A stretch of DNA of 64,000 bases from CAWIUB01 sp963839175 (GTDB lineage Bacteria; Actinomycetota; Actinomycetes; Mycobacteriales; Jatrophihabitantaceae). The notes under the pieces are model-generated. The model ran no database searches. It was not told where the DNA came from and worked only from the letters and a program-made list of their open reading frames with translations. The stretch lies in the NCBI GenBank assembly GCA_963839175.1, contig CAWIUB010000027.1, forward strand, positions 7,209 to 71,208. Direction: 5' to 3'. The translations under genes were made by a program, and so were the position numbers. Every line of letters starts with the position of its first letter. Position 1 is the stretch's first letter. This document shows, in pieces, positions 33,714-41,713 of this stretch.

Positions 33714-35119
33714 GGCACCTCCGTGGTGGCCAGAGTGACATGCCAGGGCCGAAACGGCCGCCCCTCGCTGTCGAAGATTCGGGAGAAGAGCTCGTAGTAC
33801 TCGAGGCGCAGCGCCTGGATTCCGGCGACGAGGCCCTCCAGCGCGAACGTCAGCGCGTTGCCGATCAGGAAGATCACCGCGGCGCCGGCCACGCCGAGCG
33901 GCCCGTGCTTCCACAGCCCTGTGGTGGCCTGCCAGACGACGTAGCCCAGCGCCGCATGCGTCAACCCGAACGCGGCGAGACGCGCGAAGCTGACCAGGTT
34001 GGAGCCGAGCCGCACCAGGAGGTCGAACAGCTCGATGCCGGCCTGCGCTGCGCCGGGCCCGCCGCCGCCCGCCGAGACGAACAGGCCGATGTAGGCGATC
34101 GTGAGCCCGCCCACGGTGACGAACCCGCCGAGCAGCGCCAGCCACGCGAGGTCGAAATAGACGCCTCCGGCCACCGCACCGAGGCCGAGGAACAGCGCCA
34201 CGCCGGCGAGGCCGGACGGCGCGTACGCGGCCACGCCCCAGCCACCCTCGCGGAACCGGTTGACCGTGCCCAGGGCGTACGCGCCGGCCAGCAGCACCGC
34301 CCCGACACCGACCGCCGCGCCGAGCAGTGGCACCGGGTGATCGAGCGGCGCGAGCCACACCACTGGCACGGCGTGGGTTGGGCCGAAGAACTCGCCGTAC
34401 AGCGCGCCGAAGACCATGCTGGCCAGCCCCGCTCCGGCGAGGAAGAGCCACACCTGCCGCAGCCGCGCCAGGCGCGACGACCATTGCATCCGGATCGCGA
34501 TCGCCGCCAGGAGCAGCAGTGCCCCATGGCCCACGTCGGCGAACATCATGCCGAACATGAGGACGTACGCGACGCCGGCCAGCAGGGAGGGGTTCACGTC
34601 CTCGTACGGGACGGTCGCGTACGTCTCGACTAGCGGCGCGAAGTCGCGCGCGGCCCCATCCTGCGGCAGCAGCGTCGGGGGTTCGACTCCGGCCGGCCGC
34701 GGCAGCGGCACCACCGCGCCGCCCACGCCGGACACCCGGTCAGCCAGGTGCGGCAGGTCGTCGGCGGGCATCCATCCGGCCAGCGCGGCCACGCTGCCGC
34801 GCGTCAGCGCCTGCGCCGACCGTTGCTCGAGTTGCGCCTCGCCGGCGATCAGGTCCACACGGCCGTCCTGCTCCCATCGGTCGAGGTCAGGCCTCGTCGG
34901 CGCGAGCGCAGCCGCGGCCGTACGCCCGGCCTGCAGCCGTTGCAGCAGGGACGCGGCGGGCGTCGCGGTGATGGCCGCATCGCCGTTCGCGGTGACGTCG
35001 TCCAGAGCGACCGTTCCCTCATCGGCGATGTTGACCAGCAGGTCGCGTAGCCCATCTTGCGGCGCAAGCAGCGCCACCCGCTGCATGCTCACCGGGTGCA
35101 AGGCGTCATGCCACCGCAT
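33707..35119 (-). CDS. atpI: V/A-type ATPase subunit I (membrane stator), short form
   Basis: 470 residues from ATG 35119, against about 630-650 in Thermus-type enzymes. The N-terminal cytoplasmic part is only about 200 residues (LHPVSMQRVALLAPQDGLRD onward). The membrane domain is complete, with about seven to eight helices: VPYEDVNPSLLAGVAYVLMF, FADVGHGALLLLAAIAI, RLGSNLVSFARLAAFGLTHA (the Arg in the R-L-x-A-F-G-L helix is the proton-path residue) and NALTFALEGLVAGIQALRLE, ending with EYYELFSRIFDSEGRPFRPW. It overlaps atpK by 7 bp and atpC by 14 bp. Confidence 0.92.
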   Translation of the reverse strand: MRWHDALHPVSMQRVALLAPQDGLRDLLVNIADEGTVALDDVTANGDAAITATPAASLLQRLQAGRTAAAALAPTRPDLDRWEQDGRVDLIAGEAQLEQRSAQALTRGSVAALAGWMPADDLPHLADRVSGVGGAVVPLPRPAGVEPPTLLPQDGAARDFAPLVETYATVPYEDVNPSLLAGVAYVLMFGMMFADVGHGALLLLAAIAIRMQWSSRLARLRQVWLFLAGAGLASMVFGALYGEFFGPTHAVPVVWLAPLDHPVPLLGAAVGVGAVLLAGAYALGTVNRFREGGWGVAAYAPSGLAGVALFLGLGAVAGGVYFDLAWLALLGGFVTVGGLTIAYIGLFVSAGGGGPGAAQAGIELFDLLVRLGSNLVSFARLAAFGLTHAALGYVVWQATTGLWKHGPLGVAGAAVIFLIGNALTFALEGLVAGIQALRLEYYELFSRIFDSEGRPFRPWHVTLATTEVPC

Positions 35120-36029
35120 CGAAGACCTCCAGCGGTGCACCGCCGCGGGCAGCCAGCTCCAACGCGGCGCGCACCCGCCACGCGTCCGCGGCCAGCAGCG
35201 CGGCCGCACCGACGAGCGCCTCCGGCCCGGCCGCCGCGCGGCGTGACAGCGCGAAGCCGTCGTGTTCGACGCGTGCCCACCAGCGCGCCTCCGCGTGCCA
35301 CAGATCTGTCGGCTGCGAAACGTCGGCCAGCGACCAGCGCGCGCTGGCCGGCAGTGCGGCGACGAGTTCGGGCAGCGTGCCGGCCGATACGGCCGCCGGC
35401 CCCACGACCCGCGACGCCGCTGTCCGCGCTCGTGACGGCAGCTCACGACGCTCCAGGACGACCTCCCGCGCGACCAGCAGCGCAGTCGCCCCTGCAGCCC
35501 ACGCGGCAGCGTCGGGCGCGGCCGCCATGATCCGATCGGCCAGCGACGTGCGCATCGCCAGGCCGATCTCGCGCGGCGACTCGCCACCGGGATCGCCCCA
35601 CGGCGATGCGGCGAGGACGACGCGCACCTCGGCCGCGCTCGTGGTGCGGGCCAGCCGCGACCACGCGGTGCCCAGCCCGCCGAGGTGGTACGGCGGCGGT
35701 GCTTCGGCGCCGGCCAACCGGCGCAGGTGATCCTCTACGTTGGCGGTCTCGATCGCGCCGAGCAGCACACGCAGCATCGTGGCGCCCTCCCGCGGCGCCC
35801 ACCCGGCGAGGACGCGCAGGTTCCACAGCACCGTCTCGACGACGGCGCGTTGCGCCTCGGCGAGGGTCTGGCTCGGGCGGACGTCGTGGCCGTACGGCGA
35901 ATGGACGAGTGTCGCAACCGCAGCCTGGACGGACCCGCTGGCGGCAAGGCTGCGAGCCGCGCCCCGTCCGAGGCGCCGGCGAGTCATGGCCCGCGCGCGG
36001 ACGCCGCCGGCCGCCCAGCCCATGCTCAT
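35106..36029 (-). CDS. atpC: V/A-type ATPase subunit C (V0D/AC39, central-stalk socket)
   Basis: 307 residues. The start resembles other actinobacterial members: GGVRARAMTRRRLGRGAARS; helices follow, with VETVLWNLRVLAGWAPREGA, LRVLLGAIETANVEDHLRRL and TAWSRLARTTSAAEVRVVLA. LRVLAGWAP and L-x-x-x-E-x-x-N are features of the three-lobed funnel that connects the K ring with the shaft. Divergent compared with Thermus C, but position and length fit. It overlaps the coiled-coil gene upstream and atpI downstream by 4-14 bp. Confidence 0.85.
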   Translation of the reverse strand: MSMGWAAGGVRARAMTRRRLGRGAARSLAASGSVQAAVATLVHSPYGHDVRPSQTLAEAQRAVVETVLWNLRVLAGWAPREGATMLRVLLGAIETANVEDHLRRLAGAEAPPPYHLGGLGTAWSRLARTTSAAEVRVVLAASPWGDPGGESPREIGLAMRTSLADRIMAAAPDAAAWAAGATALLVAREVVLERRELPSRARTAASRVVGPAAVSAGTLPELVAALPASARWSLADVSQPTDLWHAEARWWARVEHDGFALSRRAAAGPEALVGAAALLAADAWRVRAALELAARGGAPLEVFDAVA

Positions 36030-36493
36030 CCGCGTTCCGGCTTCGCACCTACAGGACGCTTGTCCGCGTCGCCGATGAGCTCACACACTGAGCCAACCAC
36101 GCGCTGGACGTAGGCCGGCATACGTTGGGTCGCGCGATCTCGCAACTCGGCGGCCTCGCGCTCGGCCGCGGCGACCTGCGTGGCGGATTCCGCCTCGGCG
36201 TGTTGCTGCAGCTGCGCGGCGGTGGCGGCGCGTTCGGCCTCGACCCGCTCGCCGGCTGCAGCCACGACGTTGCGTACCCGTTCGGCGTCCCGTGCCCGGA
36301 TCCCGAGGGTGTCGTGTCGGGCCTGCTCGCGGATGTCCGCGCACGCGCGCTCCGTCCCAGCGAGCTGGGCGAACAGCGGCTCCAATTCGGCCGCCAAGTC
36401 TGCGCCGCGGTCAACCGGGACACCGGCAGCACTCGCCGCGCCCGGCGCACCGGCCGGGCGATAGCGGTAGAGCAGATCACGTACTCGCGGCAT
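36026..36493 (-). CDS. Coiled-coil protein, first gene of the ATPase operon (G/H-like stalk)
   Basis: 155 residues. MPRVRDLLYRYRPAGAPGAA, then a long helix (AAELEPLFAQLAGTERACAD; RVEAERAATAAQLQQHAEAE; AAEREAAELRDRATQRMPAY) and QRVVGSVCELIG. The length and heptad pattern suit the peripheral-stalk partner of subunit E, the G or H subunit of A-type enzymes, and the R-M-P-x-Y-V-x-x-V-V ending resembles the stalk helix tips. This is an assignment from position and coiled-coil character rather than strong similarity. It opens the operon. Confidence 0.65.
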   Translation of the reverse strand: MPRVRDLLYRYRPAGAPGAASAAGVPVDRGADLAAELEPLFAQLAGTERACADIREQARHDTLGIRARDAERVRNVVAAAGERVEAERAATAAQLQQHAEAESATQVAAAEREAAELRDRATQRMPAYVQRVVGSVCELIGDADKRPVGAKPERG

Positions 36494-36551
36494 CCGGACC
36501 CTCCTGCAAGATCCAGCCTGCTACCCCGCGAGGGGCACGGCATAGGGCACA

Positions 36552-36566
36552 GGGACCGGTCTGCCC
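36552..36566. promoter_or_regulatory. Degenerate DosR-like site upstream of the ATPase operon
   Basis: GGGACCGGTCTGCCC, about 60 bp before the first ATPase gene. It has GGGAC and CCC half-sites, but the spacing is one base longer than in the DosR consensus GGGWCNWHNGNCCC. The 93-bp gap between the tetR remnant and the operon must hold the operon promoter, so this is the best candidate site for control. Weak on its own. Confidence 0.3.
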
Positions 36567-36586
36567 GGATGCGCCGGTGAGCGTCA

Positions 36587-37205
36587 TCACCCGTCGCCGC
36601 TCTCGATCGGCAGGCCCGCCTCCAGGAACGCGACCGCATCGTCCACCGAGGCCAGCACGGCGACGTCGGGGTGCTCGGCCCAGGTCCGCAGCTGCGAGAT
36701 CATCACGCCGATGAGCGCACCGGCGAACGCGCGAACCTTGCGATCGTCGGCCGAGCGGCCAAGGCGCTCGGCCACCAGGTCGGCGACCATCTGCATCGTC
36801 TCGGTCAGCTGAACCAGCGACGCCCGCCCAGAGATCCGGCACCTGAAAGGCCATCACGCTGCGCTCGCGAAGATCGGCCAGCTCCTCGACGGTCAGCGTC
36901 TCGGCTACCGACGGGATCGCCCGTCGCATCACCTGCACCACGCCCAGATCGGCGGGCTGCGCACGGAAGGCCTCGGCAATGATGGGGTCGAGCCCGTCGG
37001 TGAGGACGACCGCCTCCTTCGTGGGGAAGTAGCGGAAGAAGGTGCTCTCGGAGATCTCGGCCGCCTCGCAGATCTGCTCGACCGTCGTGGCCGCGTAACC
37101 CTGCTTGCCGATCAGCGCGAGCGCCTCGTGCTGGATGGTCGCGCGGGGCTTCGCCTTCTTGCGCTCGCGCAGCCCGGGCCGCCGGCGGTCAGCCAACGGC
37201 GACAT
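36587..37205 (-). pseudogene. TetR-family regulator, frameshifted
   Basis: First frame: MSPLADRRRPGLRERKKAKP, then ATIQHEALALIGKQGYAATT, EQICEAAEISESTFFRYFPT (the HTH) and DLRERSVMAFQVP. Near 36828 the frame shifts and the ligand-binding domain goes on as ISGRASLVQLTETMQMVADL, VAERLGRSADDRKVRAFAGA and VAFLEAGLPIESGDG. A single base explains it. Its start overlaps the end of the MFS remnant, so it probably regulated that transporter. Confidence 0.8.
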
Positions 37206-37510
37206 GGTCGGCCTCCGCGGCCGGTTGTGCCGGTGGCTTCGCCGCAACACCTCGCATGGGTAGGAAGATCAGCGCGAACAGCGTACCGGCTACGGCGATG
37301 CCTGCAGACGCGATGAGCGCAACGCCCATGCCGTGCGTGAACGCGGCGCGCACCGAGTCGAGCAGCGCCCCCGATCCGTTCTGCTGGGCCATATCGACGC
37401 CGGCGAACACGCTGCCTCTCACCGTCTGCGCCGCCGACGCAGACAGCCCACCAAGGTCGACCTGGCCCGCCAGCTCAAGTCCAACCCGGCCCGATCCCGC
37501 AGGGTAGGGG
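37189..37510 (-). pseudogene. C-terminal remnant of a DHA2-family MFS transporter
   Basis: LELAGQVDLGGLSASAAQTV, then SVFAGVDMAQQNGSG and MGVALIASAGIAVAGTLFAL with IFLPMRGVAAKPPAQPA: the last periplasmic loop, final membrane helix and tail of EmrB/QacA-like exporters. Everything before about 37510 is missing; the upstream sequence is the Hsp20 promoter region. The end overlaps the tetR start by 17 bp. Confidence 0.75.
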
Positions 37511-37582
37511 CATCCGTCCCGCAGAGTGTGGCCTTCCGTCCCGCGATGCGACGCGGACGTCACCGGGTGCGCAGATCCTATA

Positions 37583-37596
37583 GGGACGTTGGGCCC
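37583..37596. promoter_or_regulatory. DosR-type box upstream of Hsp20
   Basis: GGGACGTTGGGCCC fits the degenerate DosR binding consensus GGGWCNWHNGNCCC at every position and lies in a small palindrome (ATAGGG...CCCTAT). It is 74 bp before the Hsp20 start, where DosR boxes usually lie relative to hspX. No DosR or sensor kinase gene is in the window. Confidence 0.6.
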
Positions 37597-37670
37597 TATC
37601 AGGACCGGGTGTGCCGTGCTGGCGTGAAGGGGTGGCCCGCAACGATCGGGCAGAAACGGAAGGGGCAGCG

Positions 37671-38114
37671 ATGACGACGAGCAAGCCAGCCGGTCGCACC
37701 GAACTGCAGCACTGGCTCCCGTTCGGTGAGGCGTTCCCGTGGAACCCACGGCTGGGTCAGCTGTTCGAGAACATGTGGCATGCGGCCGCGCACGAGGGTT
37801 ACGCCCCGGGCGCGGAACTGGAGGAAACGGACGACGGGTTCGTTCTGGAACTGGACGTGCCAGGCGTCGACAAGAAGGAGATCACCGTCGACGTGATCGG
37901 CCGGCGGGTGGCGGTGCGCGGGACACGGGTTGAGAAGGAACGTACCGGCGTCATGCGCCACTCGACGCGGGTCACCGGCAGCTTCGCCTACGAGGCGACC
38001 CTGCCGGCCGAGGTGGACGAGAAGGCCACCACAGCGGAGCTCACCGACGGGGTGCTCACGGTCCGCCTGCCGAAGGCGGGCGGCGCGAAGACCAACCGGG
38101 TGCCCATCACCTGA
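37671..38114 (+). CDS. Small heat-shock protein, Hsp20/alpha-crystallin family
   Basis: 147 residues, preceded by GGAAGGGG. LPFGEAFPWNPRLGQLFENM, then ELEETDDGFVLELDVPGVDK and KEITVDVIGRRVAVRGTRVE form the alpha-crystallin domain, ending TAELTDGVLTVRLPKAGGAK. The G-V-L-T-V-x-x-P strand near the C-terminus is diagnostic. Plays the part of HspX (Rv2031c): an ATP-independent chaperone that stabilises proteins in dormancy. Preceded by a DosR-like box and followed by the acetyltransferase gene 46 bp downstream, probably in the same transcript. Confidence 0.93.
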   Translation: MTTSKPAGRTELQHWLPFGEAFPWNPRLGQLFENMWHAAAHEGYAPGAELEETDDGFVLELDVPGVDKKEITVDVIGRRVAVRGTRVEKERTGVMRHSTRVTGSFAYEATLPAEVDEKATTAELTDGVLTVRLPKAGGAKTNRVPIT

Positions 38115-38160
38115 CGTTGGCTGATGCGGATGCGGCCGAACGTGCGGCAGGGTTGGGAGC

Positions 38161-38745
38161 ATGCCGAGGCAACGCCCGGCCGGCGAACCGCCTGTCGGCT
38201 ATCCGGACAGCTACGAGACCTCGCTGCGGCTCGCCGACGGACGTCGCGTCGGCGTCCGTCCGATCCTGCCGTCGGACGCGCCAGAGCTGGCCGAGGCGAT
38301 CCGCACGGCGGATCCGGAGACGCTGCACGCCCGCTTCCTCGGCGGGCCGCCGCCGCTCACCGAAGCCGTCCTCGACCGGCTCACCCGGCTGGACTACACC
38401 CACCGGTTCGCTCTGGTGGCGCGCGACCGCACAGGTCGTGGCGTTGCGGTAGCCCGGTACACGGCACTTCCCGAATCCGCTGCCGGTAAGCGCGCAGCCG
38501 AAGTCGCCGTCGCGGTCGACCCGCCCTGGCGCGAGGTCGGGCTGGCGACCGAGCTGATCAGGATGCTGGCCCGGCGGGCGCTCGAATGCGGCATCACCGA
38601 GTTCACCGCGACCTTCCTCGCGCAGAACCGCCCGGTGGCCGAGCTGGCACACACGGGGCATGCCCGCGTTGCGATCAAGAAGGGCGTGGCTGAACTGCAA
38701 GCTCGGCTGATCGCGGACGGACCCGGCGCCGACGATCAGCGGTAG
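38161..38745 (+). CDS. GNAT-family acetyltransferase
   Basis: 194 residues. LRLADGRRVGVRPILPSDAP, then LARRALECGITEFTATFLAQ and, in the core, AVDPPWREVGLATELIRMLA, the acetyl-CoA-binding R/Q-x-x-G-x-A motif. The start DGRRVxVRPI-x-x-x-D and the spacing resemble the catalytic half of Pat-type protein acetyltransferases and GNATs within DosR islands. The C-terminus (ELAHTGHARVAIKKGVAELQ) is somewhat diverged. Likely co-transcribed with Hsp20. Substrate unknown; protein lysines are the usual guess. Confidence 0.85.
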   Translation: MPRQRPAGEPPVGYPDSYETSLRLADGRRVGVRPILPSDAPELAEAIRTADPETLHARFLGGPPPLTEAVLDRLTRLDYTHRFALVARDRTGRGVAVARYTALPESAAGKRAAEVAVAVDPPWREVGLATELIRMLARRALECGITEFTATFLAQNRPVAELAHTGHARVAIKKGVAELQARLIADGPGADDQR

Positions 38746-38776
38746 GGATTCTCGGTCGGTAGGCATTCCGTCCGGC

Positions 38777-40243
38777 TCAGCGGCGGCCATTCATCGCCGT
38801 CAGCGCATGCGCGAGTGACTGCTCGGCGCTCGCATCGGTCTCGACGCCGATCGCGCCCGGCCAGAGATCGCGCCGAGCCGCGAGTTGCCGGGCGATGCCG
38901 GCGCCTGCCTCCGAGGCACCGCCGCCCGCGAGGCGCCGTTGCGCTCGGGCGGCCGCCGTCTCGACCGGCGCCCGGCATTCGAGCGCCACCAGGCGGCTGG
39001 CGGTGGCGGTCGCCAGCCCCTCGGCGAGCTGCCGCGTAGCGCAGTCGCCCCAGGTGGCGTCGGCGACGACGGATTCCCCGTGTTCGAGCGCGTGGCGGGC
39101 GCGGGCAAGCAGCTCGCGGTACGTCGCCGCCTTCGCCGTATCGCTGTAGCGGCCGCCGGCGAGCTCGGGGACCTGCCGTCGCACCTCGTCGGAACTGAGC
39201 AGCACCCATCCGCGGCGGTCGGCGACGCCTTGGCTGAGCGTGGTCTTGCCGGTGCCGGGTGCTCCGCCGACCAGCACCAGGGTCACCTCGCCGGCTTCGA
39301 GGTGCCGCAGCGCGAGGCCGGCGTAGCTGTCGGCGTCGGCGGCCGCCGACGCCAGTCCTTGCGCGGCCTGGATGCAGCAGACCTTGGCCCGCACGAATGC
39401 GCGGTAGGCGATGTAGTGATGCTGCAGCGAGGTGACGGCCGGGCCGCCGCTGAACTCCAGGTACCACTCGACGAAGCGTTGGGCGAGGTCCGGCCGCTGC
39501 AGGTGCTCGATGTCCATCGCGAGGAAGGCCACGTCGTCCAGCACGTCGAGCCAGCGCAGCCGGTCGTCGAACTCGATGCAGTCCAGTACCCGCGGGTAGT
39601 CCGGCAGGCAGAACACGTCCTCCGCGATCAGGTCGCCGTGCCCGTCGACCGACAACCCCGACGCCGCACGCTCGGCCAGCAGCGGCCCCCGGCCCTCGAT
39701 GTAGCGCAGCGCAAGTCGGGAGATCCCGTCGTACAGCGGCTCGGCGAGCGGGCCACCGCGGTACACCGCGGTCTCCCGCAGGTTGTCCGTCCACCGTCGG
39801 CGCAACCCAACCGCGCTGCCTTCGGCGGCGATCCGCGGTCCCCGGTGCGCCGCGGCGTGGAAGGTGGCCATCAGCCGGGCGAGCGCCCGCAGATGATCGT
39901 CCACGGCGGCACCGCAGCGGATCATCGTCGACAGCCGCAGTTCCTCCGGCATCCGGCGCATGACGACCCCGTGCTCGTACGCTCGCCGGTCGGCGCCCCG
40001 CACGGTGATGACGTCGAGGTAGACGTCCGGCGCGAGCCGGCGGTTCAGCTCCACCTCGCGACGGCACGCCCGGCGGCGGCTCGCCTCGGTCCGGAAGTCC
40101 AGGAAGCCGAGGTCCACCGGCTTCTTGATCTTGTACGCTCGTTCGCCAAGCAGCAGCACTACCGCGCTATGCGTTTCGCGCACCTCGGCCCGCCAGCTCA
40201 GCGCAGAGATCGCGCCGGTACCACGGGCACTATCGACGCTCAT
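38777..40243 (-). CDS. Aminoglycoside-phosphotransferase/AAA kinase fusion (Rv2004c-like)
   Basis: 488 residues from ATG 40243. The N-terminal half is kinase-like: YKIKKPVDLGFLDFRTEASR, LAPDVYLDVITVRG and the catalytic loop SVDGHGDLIAEDVFCLPDYP, followed by VLDCIEFDDRLRWLDVLDDV. The C-terminal half (from about 325) is a P-loop kinase: TLVLVGGAPGTGKTTLSQGV with VLLSSDEVRRQVPELAGG and ESVVADATWGDCATRQLAEG. This two-domain architecture is that of Rv2004c in the M. tuberculosis DosR regulon. Substrate unknown. It is read in the same direction as the Rv2629-like gene (51 bp before), so probably co-transcribed. Confidence 0.9.
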   Translation of the reverse strand: MSVDSARGTGAISALSWRAEVRETHSAVVLLLGERAYKIKKPVDLGFLDFRTEASRRRACRREVELNRRLAPDVYLDVITVRGADRRAYEHGVVMRRMPEELRLSTMIRCGAAVDDHLRALARLMATFHAAAHRGPRIAAEGSAVGLRRRWTDNLRETAVYRGGPLAEPLYDGISRLALRYIEGRGPLLAERAASGLSVDGHGDLIAEDVFCLPDYPRVLDCIEFDDRLRWLDVLDDVAFLAMDIEHLQRPDLAQRFVEWYLEFSGGPAVTSLQHHYIAYRAFVRAKVCCIQAAQGLASAAADADSYAGLALRHLEAGEVTLVLVGGAPGTGKTTLSQGVADRRGWVLLSSDEVRRQVPELAGGRYSDTAKAATYRELLARARHALEHGESVVADATWGDCATRQLAEGLATATASRLVALECRAPVETAAARAQRRLAGGGASEAGAGIARQLAARRDLWPGAIGVETDASAEQSLAHALTAMNGRR

Positions 40244-40294
40244 CCCGGCCTCGTTCCACCCAACCGGCACGCCTTGCCTTGACCGCACGAGCGA

Positions 40295-41413
40295 TCAGCG
40301 CGTCCCGTATCGGCACAGGGCGCCGATCCCGCCGGCCGGTTCGCCGGGCGTGCCCTGCGGGATGACGCGCACCTGCGCGTCGGACAGCAACGCGGAGCGC
40401 ACCGCGACGTCGATCAGCCGGCCGGACCGGACTGGTGTGTCCGACACAACGGCGGTCTCGCGGTCGGGGTAGACGTCCGTGGGTCCGGCTGCGAACCAGG
40501 CCGTGCGGGAGTCGGTCGGCGTGTCCTGGACGAGCAAGGTGACGACCCGTCCGCGGGCCAGCGCGGCGAGCGTGTCGTCTACCCCCTCGACGCCGAGTCC
40601 GCCCGGGGCCAGGTGGTCGTGCAGTGCCTGCAGCAGTCGGGCGGTCTGCGCGGCGGCGGCTTCCCGCAGGACCTGGTCGACCCGAACGTCCCGGCTTGCC
40701 TGCGATCCGTCGGCGGCACGGCTGCCGGTGATGTGGCGGACCAGCCGCGCGGGATCGTTCGGCAGTCGCTCCGTCAGCAGTTGCACCGCGCGCACGTCGC
40801 CGGACAGCACCAGCACCTGCGCGTCGACGGCGGCAGCGTGCGTGGCGACCTCCTCGGCGACCCGTGCGGCGTTGTGCCGCAGGCTGTCCTCGACTCGACG
40901 CTGGTAGCTCGGCTGCGACCAACCGCCCGGCCCGCGTTTGCGCGCGATCTCGTCGTTCGGGCCGACGACCGTCCACGCCTGGTCCGGCTGGCCGGCGCCC
41001 GCCCCGGCGGTGATGTCTCCGCCGGCCCGGTCGGTCACGACGAGCAGGTACGCGGGGCGGTCCTGGCCCCATGCGAGCAGCGGCGTCACCGGGGCCGGCG
41101 ACCGGCACCCCGCATCGCCGGCGAGATCGGCGTCGGCGAGGACCTGCTCGTGCAGGACTGACCCATCCTGCGAGACGAATACCGCCAGGGTCCCACACGC
41201 CGGCGGTGCCGCCGCGATCCGTGCTCCGATCACGGCGGCTGCGGTCTCGGACGCCCCTTGCCCACGCAGCTTCTCAGCGGCGTGCCGCGAGTGCAAGTCG
41301 CGTTCCTCTTCGCTCGGCGCGACTCCCAGGCTGAGGTAGGCGTAGGCCACTGCCTCGAACGACGCGACGATCGATCGTGCCGCGGACTGATGTGGTCCCA
41401 CGGCCAGAGTCAC
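40295..41413 (-). CDS. Rv2629-like protein (baeRF-type release-factor fold)
   Basis: 372 residues from GTG 41413, chosen because the earlier open sequence (to 41767) lacks protein character; the exact start is uncertain. RSIVASFEAVAYAYLSLGVA, DLHSRHAAEKLRGQGASETA, and the middle TDRAGGDITAGAGAGQPDQA with GGWSQPSYQRRVEDSLRHNA (the Q-x-x-x-x-R/x-x-x-x-x-x-N segment) then VLVLSGDVRAVQLLTERLPN. The end, PAGGIGALCRYGTR, is characteristic (D/G-G-I/V-G-A-L-L-R-Y). Rv2629 belongs to the archaeal RF1/Pelota-like baeRF group and to the DosR regulon. Probably acts on stalled ribosomes, which is an inference. Confidence 0.85.
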   Translation of the reverse strand: MTLAVGPHQSAARSIVASFEAVAYAYLSLGVAPSEEERDLHSRHAAEKLRGQGASETAAAVIGARIAAAPPACGTLAVFVSQDGSVLHEQVLADADLAGDAGCRSPAPVTPLLAWGQDRPAYLLVVTDRAGGDITAGAGAGQPDQAWTVVGPNDEIARKRGPGGWSQPSYQRRVEDSLRHNAARVAEEVATHAAAVDAQVLVLSGDVRAVQLLTERLPNDPARLVRHITGSRAADGSQASRDVRVDQVLREAAAAQTARLLQALHDHLAPGGLGVEGVDDTLAALARGRVVTLLVQDTPTDSRTAWFAAGPTDVYPDRETAVVSDTPVRSGRLIDVAVRSALLSDAQVRVIPQGTPGEPAGGIGALCRYGTR

Positions 41414-41664
41414 CCCGACCGCCTGCTGCCGCGTCGGGGATCGTTCGTGTGCCCGCCTGAACCGGCCTGCGTTCCTGGTCTCCGAGTCATCCGCGCGCCC
41501 TTCGACGTGTAGCTTCCGGCCCCAGCCGCTCGCCGGGCCTGAGGACATCTCCCCATCCGAGCGTCGCTGCCCGGCGTCTGCCCGCACAGAGCCGAACGTC
41601 ACCGGCAGACCGGTCCAGTGCTCCGGCTTGCGGACAGAACCCGCGGTCGCCACCCCGCTCGTCG

Positions 41665-41678
41665 GGGACCTTGTGCCC
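41665..41678. promoter_or_regulatory. DosR-like box between divergent dormancy genes
   Basis: GGGACCTTGTGCCC differs from GGGWCNWHNGNCCC at one position (T for G). It is in the roughly 300-bp gap between the Rv2629-like gene and the pncB-like gene and lies 36 bp before the latter. This is a little close for a normal activator site but could still control either gene. Confidence 0.45.
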
Positions 41679-41713
41679 TGGCCTGGGCCGTCGGCGAGGC
41701 AGCGAATGGAGCT

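Noticed and set aside
11719..37510. The MFS N-terminal scrap (11719) and C-terminal scrap (37189-37510) as two halves of one split transporter
   Set aside because: They are on opposite strands 25 kb apart and too short to test for matching ends. DHA2 transporters are frequent, so independent remnants are more likely.
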